Positions 12,101 through 25,475 are shown, counted from the first letter of the stretch. The stretch: DNA of 64,000 nucleotides from Hydractinia symbiolongicarpus (GCF_029227915.1 NC_079886.1:18142501-18206500), one strand, 5' to 3'. The notes: generated by a model not told the origin, from the letters alone. Numbers and translations are program-made.

Positions 12101-13365
12101 ATGTTGATAGCATCCAAGTTTGTGAAAGATAAGATGGTGGCATCCACACTTATATTCACTGGAGGTCCTAAAGGTATTTTATAATTATAATTATATTTTT
12201 TGCAAAAAACAAAAACAAAGCTGTTCAATACTTTCTTCAGCATACTTTCTTCGTAGCAAACTGATCGTATTTGTCAGTTAAATTATTTATATGATGATTT
12301 ACATCGAGAGCAAATTACTAGAGTCTTTTTCCCCAGTCTGCCTTGTGTTGGTGTTATACTTAAAAATAATCAACCTCTTTAACCAAGGACGTGAAATTTT
12401 ATTAAAATAATAAGATTATACTGTAAAGTATACAAATAAATTACGCACCTAAGTAATGTGGTCTCAATTTGGGATCATAGTCTTGGAGCATATCCTTTAA
12501 CATGTTTCTAACTTCGTAATCTGTTTTTCTAAACAAAAGGTCTTTAAATTTAGAGAAATGGACCTGAATTTACATTTATCAGAAACTATTAAAGTTACCT
12601 ATTTGAAGCAACAGTCTCGAAAAGAATTAAAAGAGCAAGACATTTCTGATTGAAACCTCGAGACTTGTAAAACTTTGTAGCTCACTATAATGACTTCTAC
12701 AAAAACTACTCCAGCCACATCCCGAACCATAACAATGAAAACATAGTATTTTTGATTTGATACTTATAGTTGCACTTAATTTCATTCCAAAAGAAGTGCA
12801 ACTTTGAACAATTTTTAGTTTCAAGAGACACAAATTAAAGCAATCAACCCTTTGTCGAAGTCAAAAACACAAGACAAACTTAGCTACTAAGGCCTTGCGC
12901 TATTTGGTATGTGTACGACTGGGAGTGTCACATCCCCTAGCAGTCACAATAATTGGCAGTACCAAACGTATTTAAACACTAAAACTTGATGCTTTGATTT
13001 CATTCTACCCAAAATGGTATACCTGTTAGGTAATTATTACATGACTTATAGGCCAGAGCTTGACTTTACGGAGCAATTTAGTTTTTGGGTTCTAGTAAAA
13101 GTATGGCGTTGTAACTAATGTTGGTAAAAGATATTGATAACAATTGACAAATGCTGAAGTCAAAGAAATGATAAAATAATACATCGTATATTAAAACTAA
13201 TTTTGGGTAGAACCTTATTTAACCTTGCTAACTAGGTAATGTGTAAACAAATTGCTGGTCGTGTGTGGACCCCACCCGGTACTTTGGCCTATAATATTCT
13301 ACTTACATTTCTGAATGCACAGCTTTCAGTGTTATCAACAACACGATTGAACATAAAATTTCCAT
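9187..13365 (-). CDS. Cys-loop ligand-gated ion channel subunit, GABA-A/glycine receptor type
   Basis: Exons recognised from 5' to 3': 13307-13365 (signal peptide [18 protein letters not shown]), 12449-12528, 12100-12167, 11627-11853, 10623-10812 (5' edge uncertain), 10293-10439, 9879-10087 and 9187-9501. Extracellular landmarks are [27 protein letters not shown] and the second half of the Cys-loop, IPSVDDC. TM1 contains [19 protein letters not shown]2 carries [18 protein letters not shown]; Pro-Ala-Arg at its base is the hallmark of anion-selective channels. TM3 is followed by a basic intracellular loop, and TM4 ([20 protein letters not shown]) ends at RRDVEE. The 68-nt exon at 12100-12167 has the same length and position as vertebrate GABA-A exon 3. 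The ligand (GABA, glycine or other) cannot be decided. The junction between 11627 and 10812, which should supply the first Cys-loop cysteine, could not be placed. Confidence 0.88.
9536..9580. repeat. Perfect 17-bp inverted repeat (hairpin) in a receptor intron
   Basis: GGCTTATCATAAAACTA at 9536-9552 and its exact reverse complement at 9564-9580, with an 11-base loop. It lies in the intron between the TM2/TM3 exon and the last exon of the Cys-loop receptor, 34 bases upstream of the last exon's acceptor. Confidence 0.85.
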
Positions 13366-15410
13366 CCTTCAAGATGATGATGACCAAGTAACTTCTTTAT
13401 TTATCAAAAAAATGAAAATAGTCTTTAGAAAGTTGCAGTGAAGTCACTCAGCCTAAAATAAGAATTATATGGTAAGCTATAGAAAGTTTTCTGGAATGAA
13501 TAGCTTTTACGTAAATAGATTTACTTGTCGCTCTATATTGAGAACCTTTAACTAGCTATTTTATCATTTTTACTCCCGATTTTATTAGTATGTATGACTA
13601 ACTTTTTCTGTATATATTTCGTAAACAACAAATCGTTTTTAGCAAGGAATCCAGTTGCAAATTGTATGATCAGCCAAGAATGATTAACAACATGTTAGCC
13701 TTTATGGGCGGAAGAAGGAAGGAAGAGAAAAGAATATTCGAAAAAGTAGAACAATAGTACTTTCTCACTGCTTCTGTTAATTTAGTCAGTACAAAACTAG
13801 AACCAACCCAGTCTAAGCTATAATACTGTTTTTACCTTTCCCTCTGTAAAAAAAGAAGTTTTAGGAAAAATTCAAAGCCTTTTATTGGTCAATACTCAAT
13901 TTTTACAGATAAAATACTATATATATCATTTTAGTGTCTATTTATTTATTCGTTGCTAGGGAAAAGTAAAAAAGAAAACTAACATTTCCTTGATCTTAAA
14001 TTATGAGATTATAAATTATTTAGTACTAACATGTAATAACAAAGAATGTTTATCAGTTTTTTGTTTATCGGATCATCCTTTTCCCATGCTGATTTTGTAT
14101 GCAGGAAATGGTTGATAAACATAAACCTTTTTTTACACAAAATATATTTTCTTTCTTTTGTTTTTCTTTTCTTATTTATCTTTGTCTTAGTACTTTAAAG
14201 TAATTTTGCCTCTTTCGTTCTTTTAAGTACGAAATTGAATGTAAGAATTTTGCTGTGAAACACTTTCTTTTATAAAAACATCCGAAAATCGTTTTGTAGA
14301 TTGTGGATTTAAATTTTTTACGATTTTGCTTGCCAAAAAAATTTGATTTGAAAAATTTGAAATTACACATATGTAATATATGCATATTACATATGTGTAA
14401 TTTAGGTTGGTACATGAATTAAATAATATAATGACGTAATTAGGATCACAAATCAAGTTATTTTAAAAAATCGATAATCCATTTATAATCTGGTCTCTTT
14501 TTTATTCCTAACAACCACATTGTAGCCAAGCATATTAAATAAAAATGACCATTACAGTGTTATACAACTTATTTTATGGAAGTCTGTTGAATTCAAAATT
14601 CAAAACAAAAAAAAATATCCTGGTCCCAAAAATGTTTTACCCCGAAAATGCGAAGTTCTTTATTTCCCTTTTTTTTCGTCATAAAACCTCAATAAAAGTT
14701 ATAGAATAGACATCAAATTTCAGCACTGAATCGCATGCCTAGAAAACATTAAACTTTATCGTATCATTCTTATGCTCTCTTTTGAAGTTCTAACAATTCA
14801 TTGTTTCTGATTTTCATTTCTCATCCTATGCCTCGGAGATTTAACTTGTTATTAGGACTATGCCAGCGTAAACTTAATGTTCTGTGTCTTTTTAGGGTGA
14901 TAGTTCTCTGTTTTAACCAGTCTAATTATATAACAACAAAAATCAAACTTCAGGATATGATTTTTAAATCCGAATAAAGCATGTTTTCTAAATTGGTAAA
15001 TAGAGAGATTATAGATAGATATTATATTAAATTAGAGTGAATTTCTTAAATGTATCAAAGAAAAGAATTTTTTTTTTTTTTTTTTAATTTAATATGAAAA
15101 TTAAACAGAGTCTAAGCCATGGCAAGTTTCATATGATTCCTGACTAAAGCAAAGGTTGTATGGTAACACTTTTAAATAACAAATTGAAAAACAAGGTGGA
15201 GGTCACACTGAAACACTGTGATTATGAATGGTGAATTATGAACAATTCTTTAAATGAATGTTAAATAAATAAATTAATAAACAACTAATCTGTGAATGAA
15301 TAGCTAATGGTTGCTATCAGTTTCGAGAGAATTCAGTCTTTTGGCTCCTGATTGAAACATTTTTTATTTTTCTACTCCATATTACAACATATATAATCTA
15401 AAATGGTAGC
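13366..15410. other. Intergenic stretch with a large palindrome
   Basis: AT-rich, no gene seen. It holds the palindrome at 14360-14403 and a run of about 18 T at 15069-15086. Confidence 0.5.
14360..14403. repeat. Near-perfect 44-base palindrome
   Basis: A 20-base arm (14360-14379, AAATTACACATATGTAATAT) pairs exactly with 14384-14403 around a 4-base centre (ATGC). Both arms also contain the smaller palindrome CATATG. Confidence 0.9.
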
Positions 15411-15670
15411 TGAGTAAGTAAGTAACAGGAAGTTCTAACGCCCTTTGGGATTTTATCCCAACAGCTGGCTTTTCCTCCGTTCCGACTGTATCCGCTAGAA
15501 GTACTTGTGACATTGCTCTAACTTGCTTGCCTACCACGCAAGATGGTTCGCGGTCAGTAGATGGCACCAAATGAGCTGGCAACATTACAAAGTACGCAAG
15601 GGTAGGGACTCAAACCTAAGACTTTATGATTACAACCCGAATGCGGTACCACTACACAAACTACGCAGCT
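15411..15670 (-). mobile_element. tRNA-derived SINE with (TTAC)n tail, copy 2
   Basis: Same family and orientation as the element at 6935-7213. The shared body includes the words for 'gtaacaggaagttctaacg' and 'ctaacttgcttgcct' on the plus strand. The minus-strand B box near 15605-15616 is GGTTTGAGTCCC, and the A box is near 15646-15658. The tail is a shorter gtaa repeat. Divergence from copy 1 (visible substitutions every 5-10 bases) shows neither is a recent insertion. Confidence 0.78.
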
Positions 15671-18020
15671 ATAATTATGATAGTGTAAACAAAGCATGCA
15701 ATGCATCCAGTTAAAAGCTGAGATACCAAAGACAAGTTTTTGTACTTTCTTGAGTCTCGAAGATAATCATTTTTAATCTTATAAGGAATTTTGATGGACA
15801 TTTCAAGTGCTAACCATTAAAAATAGAGAAGAACTGCTTTATAAATTTATAAATAACAAATAGAGATTTAAACAGATCTTAGAAATGATAATATTCAAAA
15901 AAGAATATTATGACAATAAATGACGATCACATAAAATAAATATAAATATATAAACTAACTTAGACAACTTAAGTTCACGTTTTTTGTCCTAAAGTCACCT
16001 GAAAAATAAAATTTACAAGAAAACCAAAATAACTCTCACCTTGTATGTAAAGACGGCAAATCGTGTAAACAAGAAAAGATTTGAAAAGTTTTTAGACTAG
16101 ATTGAAAGTAAAGAGTATTTTGCTTAGCGCAAATTTATCGCTTTTAATTAAATATTCATCATTCTGCATTCATGATTCTGATTTCTCATACGTATGTTAG
16201 TGAATCTGATTTTAATAGAGCCACCAGCAAACGAAATATTAATTTTATTAGTAGAACATTTTAGGTTCAGGTGAAAATGAAAGCAAGGCACGAGAAGTCT
16301 TCGTACTGCTCTCTCATTTGTTTAAAAAAGTTACATCTATATTTTACTGAGGTTTTTGTTGTCATTATTTACTAAAAAATCAGAGATTTATATTTTCTTA
16401 AAAATTCTTATTAGGACACAGTATTTAAATGAAATCTTTTTAAACTAACGACGGCACCGTATGAATATGGTTGCCTAATAGAATTCACCCTTACAACGAT
16501 GGACCTAAGCCTGATAACACCTGGCGAGAAATAAAGTGCTCCTTCTGACTATGAGTAACTTTTGTAGTGCATGTAATTGAGTGCTAAAATTACAGACTGT
16601 TCCTAACTTCTTGTATCGTGCCCTATAAATGTTTTGCGGGTGGTATTGCATTGTAAGGTCAAAATTTCGAATTTTAAAGATGATTGGCATTTACGTCAAT
16701 GTTCTATTGAATGTTATTTCCTTCTGTTACATATATATTTAATGTTGATCACCAGGCTGTTACTAAAGCATTGCTAAGGCAGATGGGTAATATGTACTAA
16801 CAATAATATATAGATATCATTTGTGATCCCAATGCCGTCATTATTACTATTTATATTATTTCATATTAATCAATATTCTATTTCAATAACTTGAACATGC
16901 ACATTTCCACAAGAAAACAGATCTTCATATGTTAGTGTCAGTAAAGTAAGACACTTTTTAGCAGACATGACATCACTTCTTGATCAAAATGGCGTCATTA
17001 AAATAACTTTTTATTTTAAATGAAACTTTTTTTTGCTCAATCCATAAGTCTGTCAGAAACCTAGGCGACAAACTTTTAGTGAAAGTGTCTATAACAAATA
17101 CAAAGACTTTTGTTATCAAATTTAAAATGCTACTATGCTCAAGAAATACATTACTCATTATTATTTTTCAAAGACGTCTTAATAAAAATTAAAAAACGTT
17201 ACATTTTTAGTTCTGCATGATATAAGTGTTTACCCTGTTCTTTCCCTGCCAAACTTTAGCTAGCTGGCTATTGATAATTGTTGTTGAAGTACTTTTTCAC
17301 TACTCCCAAATTTTGCAGGTCAATGCTAGTGCTTGTTTTCATCAAAATTTTAGGTTCAAGATAGATGTTTATTTTAAAGATCCCATCTCAGTTTCCCAGT
17401 TAAATTATCATCACAATTCACCTCTGAAGAATTTAAATATAACGAACTAATTGATTGACCTATTTAATAATAGCAAGTTCCACATATTAAAACATTAAAA
17501 ATCTTACCTATATTTCCTAGATTTTTTATTTATTTATTAGTATTTGCCAGTAAGGTTTTTTTGATTAAGTATATGTAGCTGGGAAACACGGCCTTGTCCA
17601 ACGAACGTAGAAATAAAGATGAACTGTTTCATGTCCTTTTTACTGCCTTTTTACAAAGACTGGACTGTTGTTATTCACCGTATTATAATTTTAAAAAAGG
17701 ATCTGCATTGACGACAGATATTGCATATGGTTTTTAATATTTAGCTCTATAAACACCGTGCTTTTTTCGGTTTCAGTATCAGCAGCTGGGAGGGTGTGGT
17801 GCATAAATTGCCCGCATGTTACAAATCCGAAACTCTTTATGCTTGCGAGATAAAAGTTGGCATAAGCCATTAGCGTCTGTTACATTAAAAATATAAATTA
17901 AAAATAGCCATTATTACTAAAATGAACTTCTTAGATTCAAGTAGCGAAAATAAAATATAATAAATATTAAATTTCTTAATACGAACAAAGTTTGACAAAC
18001 AGATTCAAGGGAATAAAATT
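15671..18020. other. Intergenic stretch, no supported gene
   Basis: AT-rich. The only notable object is a 59-codon minus-strand open frame at 17691-17870 beginning with ATG, discussed under rejected items. Confidence 0.4.
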
Positions 18021-18024
18021 AATT

Positions 18025-18420
18025 TGATGACGTCATGGGAATCAGAACTGACGTCATACATGCATAAAATAAGTTTTTTTATATAATTTTGCAATAAATT
18101 GAAATTTCTCAAGCATCACTTGCCATATGGCCTTAATTTGTAGTTGACTTATTCACTGAATAGAGCAAAATTGATTTTATGTAAAAGACATTGTTAATGA
18201 CGTCATATGGATCAAATATGACGTCTATTTGTACGAAAATTTATTATTGTAACGAGGTAAAAAGATCAGTTTTTTCAGAAATATTGATGTTCATATCATT
18301 ACACTCGGTGTATCTTTAGAATATGTAATTTCTAGATGTTCGAAGTAAGGAAAACAATATAATGACGTCAGTAGAATAAAAAGTAACGTTATTTTGCTGG
18401 ATCAATACTTTCATTAAATC
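18025..18420. repeat. Degenerate repeat block with clustered TGACGTCA
   Basis: TGACGTCA or a one-base variant occurs near 18030, 18050, 18197, 18219 and 18363. The units resemble 'atgacgtcat..gaatca..tgacgtcat' at a spacing of about 165 bases. TGACGTCA is the palindromic CREB/ATF site, but here it is part of a repeated sequence. The same octamer recurs inside the Helitron array at 30.5-31.8 kb, so a mobile origin is more likely than a regulatory one. Confidence 0.55.
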
Positions 18421-21400
18421 TGGGCTGTATCTTTTGATCCTTAGAAACAAAATATCTCCTTTGTAACACCTTCTAACCACCTAGTAACAGATATAAATTA
18501 TTTCCTAACTAAAAAATATATTGCAGCACTTTTTACATGCATGTCAGCAGGAGAAACGTCATAGTCAGTTAAAACTCCCCTAAAAATAGACGCGGGTAAA
18601 TAATTATAGCTAGCCAACTGAATAATGAATTTTATATACAAATAAGGATAAATCACTCGGTTTTCTGGGAGTCGGTTTTTTATTGATAAATGAAAAATAT
18701 TCTCACTTTTTTAATTTAAAACTTGTTGTGAAACAGTACCAAAAATCATTTTCGCCCCGTTTAAAAAAACAATGACCTAAATTCTAGGCTACTTTTGGTT
18801 TATAATGCTTTTCTGGAGCGATGTACACAAACTTAAAAAAGATTAAACATTGCTGTATATTCGAAACTTCTTTTTAATATTATCCAAGATCAGTTTCGAA
18901 AGTTTTAATGATAATATATAACGGCGCCAATTTATCTCCATATTTTAAACACATCTTGTAGTACATACAAACTCAAGTAAAAATAATAAAAAAGAAATTC
19001 TTCTTCAAGTTGTTGTGAAAGTATAATGACCCAGGTCAAAAAAAAAATGTAGCAGCTGGTGAGTTAACGGATTGTTTCTGAGAGAAAAGGAGAGGGGGAT
19101 AGTTTCCAAAAGATGTTTATCTAACCTAATGGCATTGTTACCCTAAAAGGTGTATACAAAATTTAAAAAGCTATTAGAAAAACTAAATAAACTGTAATAA
19201 ACCAAAAAAAATTCAAATAAAGAAAGAGTAAAAGAAACGTCTACTCATTTTTGAAATGAGTGCCGAAGAATGCCGGAGTTAATTAACTCCATAAAAAAAC
19301 ATTATCTCCATCAACTCACGCGTACGCTTGATTCCGAAATGTAAAATAAAGCCTTCTTCGCAAAAATTTGTAACTGCAAAAGTTGAAACTTAATGCCAAA
19401 AAAAACTTTCGCGAATTTCAGGGGTTTGACTATTTCGCACTCGAAAAATCTTGCATATAATAAATGCATACACTCAGAATTTCGTGTACAACCAGCTGGC
19501 GGTCGCCTACCCACGTGTTTTACACTGCACTAGTATTTACTTCAATTACACCATTCTGACGATTAAGCCACGGCGTAATTCTGACATGCATTTTTTAAAT
19601 ATTATATAACACTACTCACTCTGATAAAAAGAAAAAAATTAGGCATTTAGCTTGCAGGCAAAAACTTTCGTGACCAGAAATTTTAATTTGTTTCGTAGTT
19701 TCGTAATTAAACACTTTAAATTCTGTCAACAGAAAACATAAATACGAGTTTAATTTTTTCATGCTATTTTTACTTTTTAGGTTACTGATTGAATTTTAAA
19801 ATAGCAAGATGATTTTTTAATTTTAAAAAAGTGTTCTGGATATTACTCTTATTTTGCCATTGTGAAAGTTCATAGGAACAATTCAGCACTTCTTGGTATT
19901 GACAAAGTCTGAAACATGTCCTAAAGTTTTTTAATATTCTGAAAACATGTCTTCTAATACAATTTGTTCTTATGAAAAAAGCAAATTCACATACACCGAA
20001 AGTGCTAACATAAGCAAAACTTGTCAGCTATCAGTTGGTTCCTTATGTGCCAGGCTACAAATGTTCAATCTATAACAAGTTTTGCAAAGCAAAATGCTCC
20101 CCTATTACAAATGGAACCACTTAGCTAATAAATGTTCAGCTGAACGGCACTTTATTGTCTATTATTTATTTTGAGTTAAAATGTCTTTTTAGATCATTGC
20201 TCAGCATACAATTGTTGAGAAATGAGAAAAGCTAATGGTGCCAAACAAAGATATCCTTGTTAGTTTTGTATTTTCTCCTTTCCAGTCAGGCCCTTAAATT
20301 GTGGGACATTAAGATCTTGGCTCCCCCACTCCCCCTCCCAACAACACAATAACTACTAATAAAAACAAATAAACAAGCAACCTAGCTAGCAAATTGCAAA
20401 GTGCAGTTGCTTATCATCACATATCTTTTTCATAACAAGGTCATTTCCTTAAAGACTGGGCGAAGGTCATTAGAGAAAACATTGCTTTGTTAGATCAACA
20501 GGATGCGATGTTACTTAAATTACTCCAATTAAAAGTTATAAAATAGATAACAAACCAATTGTGCTAATTAGAGAAGCTATTATGGTTGAACGTAAAGGAT
20601 TGTTCAGCAAGAATAATATACATTTTTGTTGCTGATGCAGCACACGTTAGACTTTTCTGTCGATGTTTATAATAGCATTTAATGTTTTGAGGTAAGATCT
20701 ATTTTAACCTGTAGTTATTATTTTTCTTTGTAGTTCCCTCCTGTAAAAGTTTAGAGATTTAGTTTGTAAAAAAAATTGTTAGTCATAACATGATTTTTCT
20801 TTCTTCTTCTTCTTATGCCCTTTAGGAACCTTTTTTTAGACTTTTCAGCAACAGGGTATACTGTCATTTTTCTAAAAGTAATAACCGTAAAAAAAAATTT
20901 TAATAACTTTGTAAAGCCAGAATAACATGAAGTATAGATTAAAAAATTCAGACAGTATATATTATATATTTTGTTGTGTTTCACAATATTTTATTTGTTG
21001 TGAACTGTTTAATATCTTTTTATAGTTTTTTATTTATTCGAGTCTTTTAATTGTAACGAATTCTACTTTTTAGCAAGAATAGTAGCTGAATCACCCTAAG
21101 TAAAAAAACTCTTTTTCTTTGGCTACTTTAGTATTTTTAAGAGTAAGATGGTCATCCTTCAATGTAGCCAAGATGGTAGATTATTCATTTTATCTCACAA
21201 TGTGTTAGATTTTGTCATTTGGATTCCTTTAAACGCAATCAATCCTTATGTGAAAGTTAACCGAGCATCTGCTTTTCTGTATAATTCTGTGATTTATTTA
21301 TTCGTTTATTTATTTAATTTTTTATTATGTTTTATATTTCCCTTTTGTATCTAAATTCTAATTTTAATCTGTGACTGACTACATGATTAGCAGATAATCT

Positions 21401-21548
21401 AGGATGATCTACGTTAAGAACTGCATGTAAGAAATTAAACTGATATTTTGAGTGTGACAAGGATGCTGGTTAATCCACGCGTACGAAGATCATAAGCAAC
21501 ATTTGAGTAGTAGGTAAGAGATAAGCTGTTTTAGAAATTTAAAGATAC
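18421..21548. other. Intergenic stretch, no supported gene
   Basis: AT-rich. 19330-19450 contains TTTCGCGAATTT-type words like those of the element at 39831-40421. A minus-strand frame at about 20751-20860 is rich in Lys/Arg and could be a terminal exon, but its phase does not match the candidate exon upstream at 21549-21612. Confidence 0.35.
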
Positions 21549-21612
21549 CTTTAGTTTATACACTTCACGTTTTCGTTTCAGTTCTTCATCCTTTAATCTT
21601 TTATTTCGCTCT
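21549..21612 (-). CDS. Candidate internal exon with coiled-coil composition
   Basis: The segment is bounded by CACATTCAG on its 5' side and GTATCT on its 3' side. In the only useful frame it reads ERNKRLKDEELKRKREVYKL, highly charged and helical, like the rod or linker of a coiled-coil protein. A possible first exon lies upstream at 22676-22724 (ATG, then PPHSCFALKEVLFQK, then GTGTAT). The phases agree only if the second AG of CAGAG is used as the acceptor. No family can be named from one short exon. Confidence 0.3.
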
Positions 21613-22724
21613 CTGAATGTGAAAAGTTTCATAAATATCAAATGGTTTGTTGAATTTTAAAAAACATTGTTAGGCGCACAACAAACAGTAACGAACTTTG
21701 AATAATTCACAATATTACGCTTTTCACACATAACAAATGCCAGACTTCTCGTTCAATGTGGAAAATAAGAAGATATATGTATATATACGACGATATAAAA
21801 GACTATATACGAGACGTTTTTTATCTCTGAGGTTTAATGAAATCAGGATTAATTAATATCCAAGATTTATTGTTTAATATATAAATAATACATTTTGGTT
21901 AAGATAAATAAACAAAAGAGAAAGAGAAGGTTAACAAATAGGTGCATGAAAATTTAAAAAAATGGTCGGGCCAATAACTGTGTAGATACAAAAGGTCTAA
22001 CGTTTTGAGAAGAGATAGAAAAAATCCACTTCAAATAGACCGACTTCTTTAGCCACCTAGTGGGTGCCTAAGAATAAGGGTTAACGATTTTGAAAAGTTT
22101 GTGCACAATTCTTTTCCTCTTATTTAACAAAAGTTACAATTTAATAAATTACAAAAGCATTATTTGCGCAGGTGTCTAAGGACATATGCTTGAAACATGA
22201 TTAACTACAACAAAATGGAAACTGACAAACATCCACTTCGATCTAGATAAACATGTATCAATAAAATTTTGGAAATGACCATTTCTGTTTTTACTTACGC
22301 TTTATAGAGTTCTGCTAAATCATAGCAAAAAATTTGTCAACCTTCTAAAATATGATTACTAAATATTGCCATGGTAACATTATTCTTGCTAGCTGGCTAT
22401 GACAACATCAGTTATTGTCAAAGTACTTTAGCTTCTGTCTAGTATTTAGGATTTCCGATCACGTTACAGAATTTTCTGTAATTTATAACAATGTCCAATG
22501 AACTTTCGAGCTGAACAGAGCCTAGCAAAGGTCGATGGAAAATAGACGTCGTGTCTATACTAAGAAGTACGAGGTTGTAGACGCAATGTGAGAGTTGATC
22601 TTTTGCCATAAATCTTTTTAACATTTAAAACTGATCATATTGAGGACTTAATTAAAAGAAAACTAACGGATACACCTTTCTGAAATAGGACTTCTTTTAA
22701 TGCAAAGCAGCTGTGTGGGGGCAT

Positions 22725-25475
22725 TTTCACGGAAAACGAATGTAGGCGTATTTAGGAATTGAAATGTAAAATAACAACAACAAACAAACAACCTCTTACA
22801 GCTTGTTTTATGTCTTACTTGACCTCCTTACTTACTACGATTTGCAGAGCTTTGACAGTGACGCTATCGTACCAAAACAATTCCACCTGTATTCAAATTG
22901 ATCTAGACACAATTATTCAAAGCTGCTTCAAATAAATCGAAATTCCGATTTTTTGTATAAAAGCACAATCGCGAATAGCGTATTCTTCAAACATGATTTT
23001 TATCTAAATAAGGATTTTCGCAAATAATCATTTCCTACAATGTTATCCACATACAACTATAATAAAAATAGTAATAATATAATATTTTTTAGCCTAACCG
23101 TATTGTTGTTCTTTATGCATTCATGCATTTATTAACCCAAGCCAAAGTGGTACTTAATCCTTGTAGAACCAGTTTTAAATCAGGAGGTCGCTGTGTCTTT
23201 TTAAAGCGGCTTCTGCGATATCTTTTGGCGCGTAATGGAAGAAAATGGATAAATAAGATGGAAATTATTTATTGATGTGAAATCAAGTAATGAAATATTT
23301 ATGTTGATATAAATCCAATTGTTTTACGTGACAATTATTTTTATCTTTTATTTTTTTCATTTTATCACTTCTTCTGTGACAATATTTATAATTCGCATGT
23401 TTTTGTTTCGTAAAAAAAAAGCGGGAAAAACACTTAAGAACCTCGTGTTTTTGTAAGTATAAATTCTTTAACACAATAACTTATCACAATAAAATAGTGC
23501 CAGATTGACAAATGAAATCCCCAAATGAGAATAGACTCTTCCCAAATTCATTTTCTTGTGCTCAAGCTTATTTTATAATGTTGACAGAAAAAAGAAATTT
23601 AAAATTATTGTAAAAATGATAAACTAATGCAAAGTTTTATTTAATTACGCTATATTTGAAATTAAATCAAATCAAGACATGTTTCTAAAAGATTTACCCA
23701 AGATATTGGTTTTAGGACCCTTATTGGGTTTGCGTAGCTCAAAATGGGCATTAAGTACTCTAGGACTTCCCATCTAAGGCATGGCCTCTCTTGAAAAGAA
23801 TATACAGCGTATATCCCTTTTTTTTGTGGTGTGTGAGGATATATTTTTGATGCTAAGAAATTTCTCACGCTAAAAGTCTTACTAATCTAGGCAAAAATTA
23901 TAAAGTAGAAGTTTATCAGCACTTGCACTAACCACTGGTACAAAGAGGCCGTTGTTTTGTCAATGCAATAGGACACACTGTGTTTGAAACTTTGTAACCT
24001 AATGGGCAGACATATGAAGGGGTGGGGGTTATTTGAAGGGTGGGTCTGAGATTATTACAGTGTATAGCTTTTATTCATATTATTCCTTATACCTTTTAGT
24101 CATTATATTCTATATAAATCAACAAAATAATTTCTATTAGGACAAATATTTGTGTTAATTATATTTTTAATAAACATAGCATTTAAAAGATCGTTGAAAG
24201 TTCGTGTTCGCACAACCTCCATAAGAGTTTGTCTTTTTACACAAGGCTGGGTGATGTTTTTATTTATAAAAATGTAGCTAGGCTTTAGTGTTATGATCTG
24301 AGCACTATTTTTACATGCTTGTATATTCGTAACGTTAACATCTGTTTTACTGTAGAAGGCTAGATATTAGTATTACACGATGGACTCAATGGTGATACAG
24401 GAATGGAATGAAAATAAGCGACGTTTGATGTTATCTGTCTCTTTTTGCTTGCTCTTGTCACTCTGCTTGTTTCTAAAATGTTTTTATTTTTAACCAAACC
24501 TAGGCCTGAATGTTTTTCTTAGCCACATTTCTCAAATGTGTAAATCCTGACACTAAAGAAATGTAATTTCATAATAATCACAGCGGAGAAGAGTACACGT
24601 GTAACGGTGAAGATTAATTTCAGCTCCGTTGTAAACATAGTTAAATTAATCAGTTAGCACTGTTTTGAAACCGACACGCACAATAGAATTGTAAAGATTG
24701 TCATGGCAACCAAACTATATAGAACGATGTAAATTTCACATCATAATTTCATAGCGTTGCATTGCAATGGGAATTTTCAACATGAAACGATTACATGTCT
24801 TTGCTTAGTTTTTATTATTTAATTATCGATATTTTAATATCCTTTGTTTCTTCCTTTTTTTTCGATGCAGTTGAGAAATAACGTCACAATTTTTTCGTGC
24901 TTCAGGATCGTAATTTTTATAAGGTTTTAATAGTTGTGAGGTTTTACCTTTATAAAGAATATCTCATTTACAGTATTCAAACAGATTTTAAAACATCTGC
25001 AGAATGTAAATAAATAAAGTAAAAAAAGCAAGAAACTGTGTTGTAATTGAAAATTGAAAATATGGTATTTATTATTTATATTCTTAAACTTCATTGAGAA
25101 GAGATAACAACAGAAAGCTATGCGAATTTTATCAGGTAAAAGTTTTTACAAGAGGTTTGCATGTAATGCTATTTTAGGGTTGAAACTGAATAAAAATAAT
25201 TTTAAGTTTGCATTTCAACTTTCCGAAGGTTAGTTTATTATTTTTTGGGACTAGCGAAGTAATAAACTGTAATATCTTCTTACTAAATCTAAAAAATAAT
25301 TATGCTTGGTTTGCACATCTTAGGACAAGAATCAAAATAAGCAAAATACGTCTTCACCTTTGATTGTATTTTTAAAAGATTAACTCGCAGACATTATTGA
25401 CAGAAGCTCATCAACTATTTATATGAACTGTGCAAAATATTCGCAACTTGAATTGTTTCATAATTTTATACTAGA
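22725..25475. other. Intergenic stretch, no supported gene
   Basis: AT-rich DNA with no recognisable gene, RNA or repeat of note. Confidence 0.45.

Noticed and set aside
17691-17870. 59-codon minus-strand ORF starting MAYANFYLASIKSFGF
   Set aside because: ATG to stop with balanced composition, but no second exon, signal or family; an open frame of this length is expected by chance in 64 kb.
20751-20984. Lys/Arg-rich minus-strand frame (KSKKRFLKGIRRRRKK)
   Set aside because: The basic run comes from a TTCTTCTTCTT simple repeat, and its acceptor phase does not fit the candidate exon at 21549-21612.
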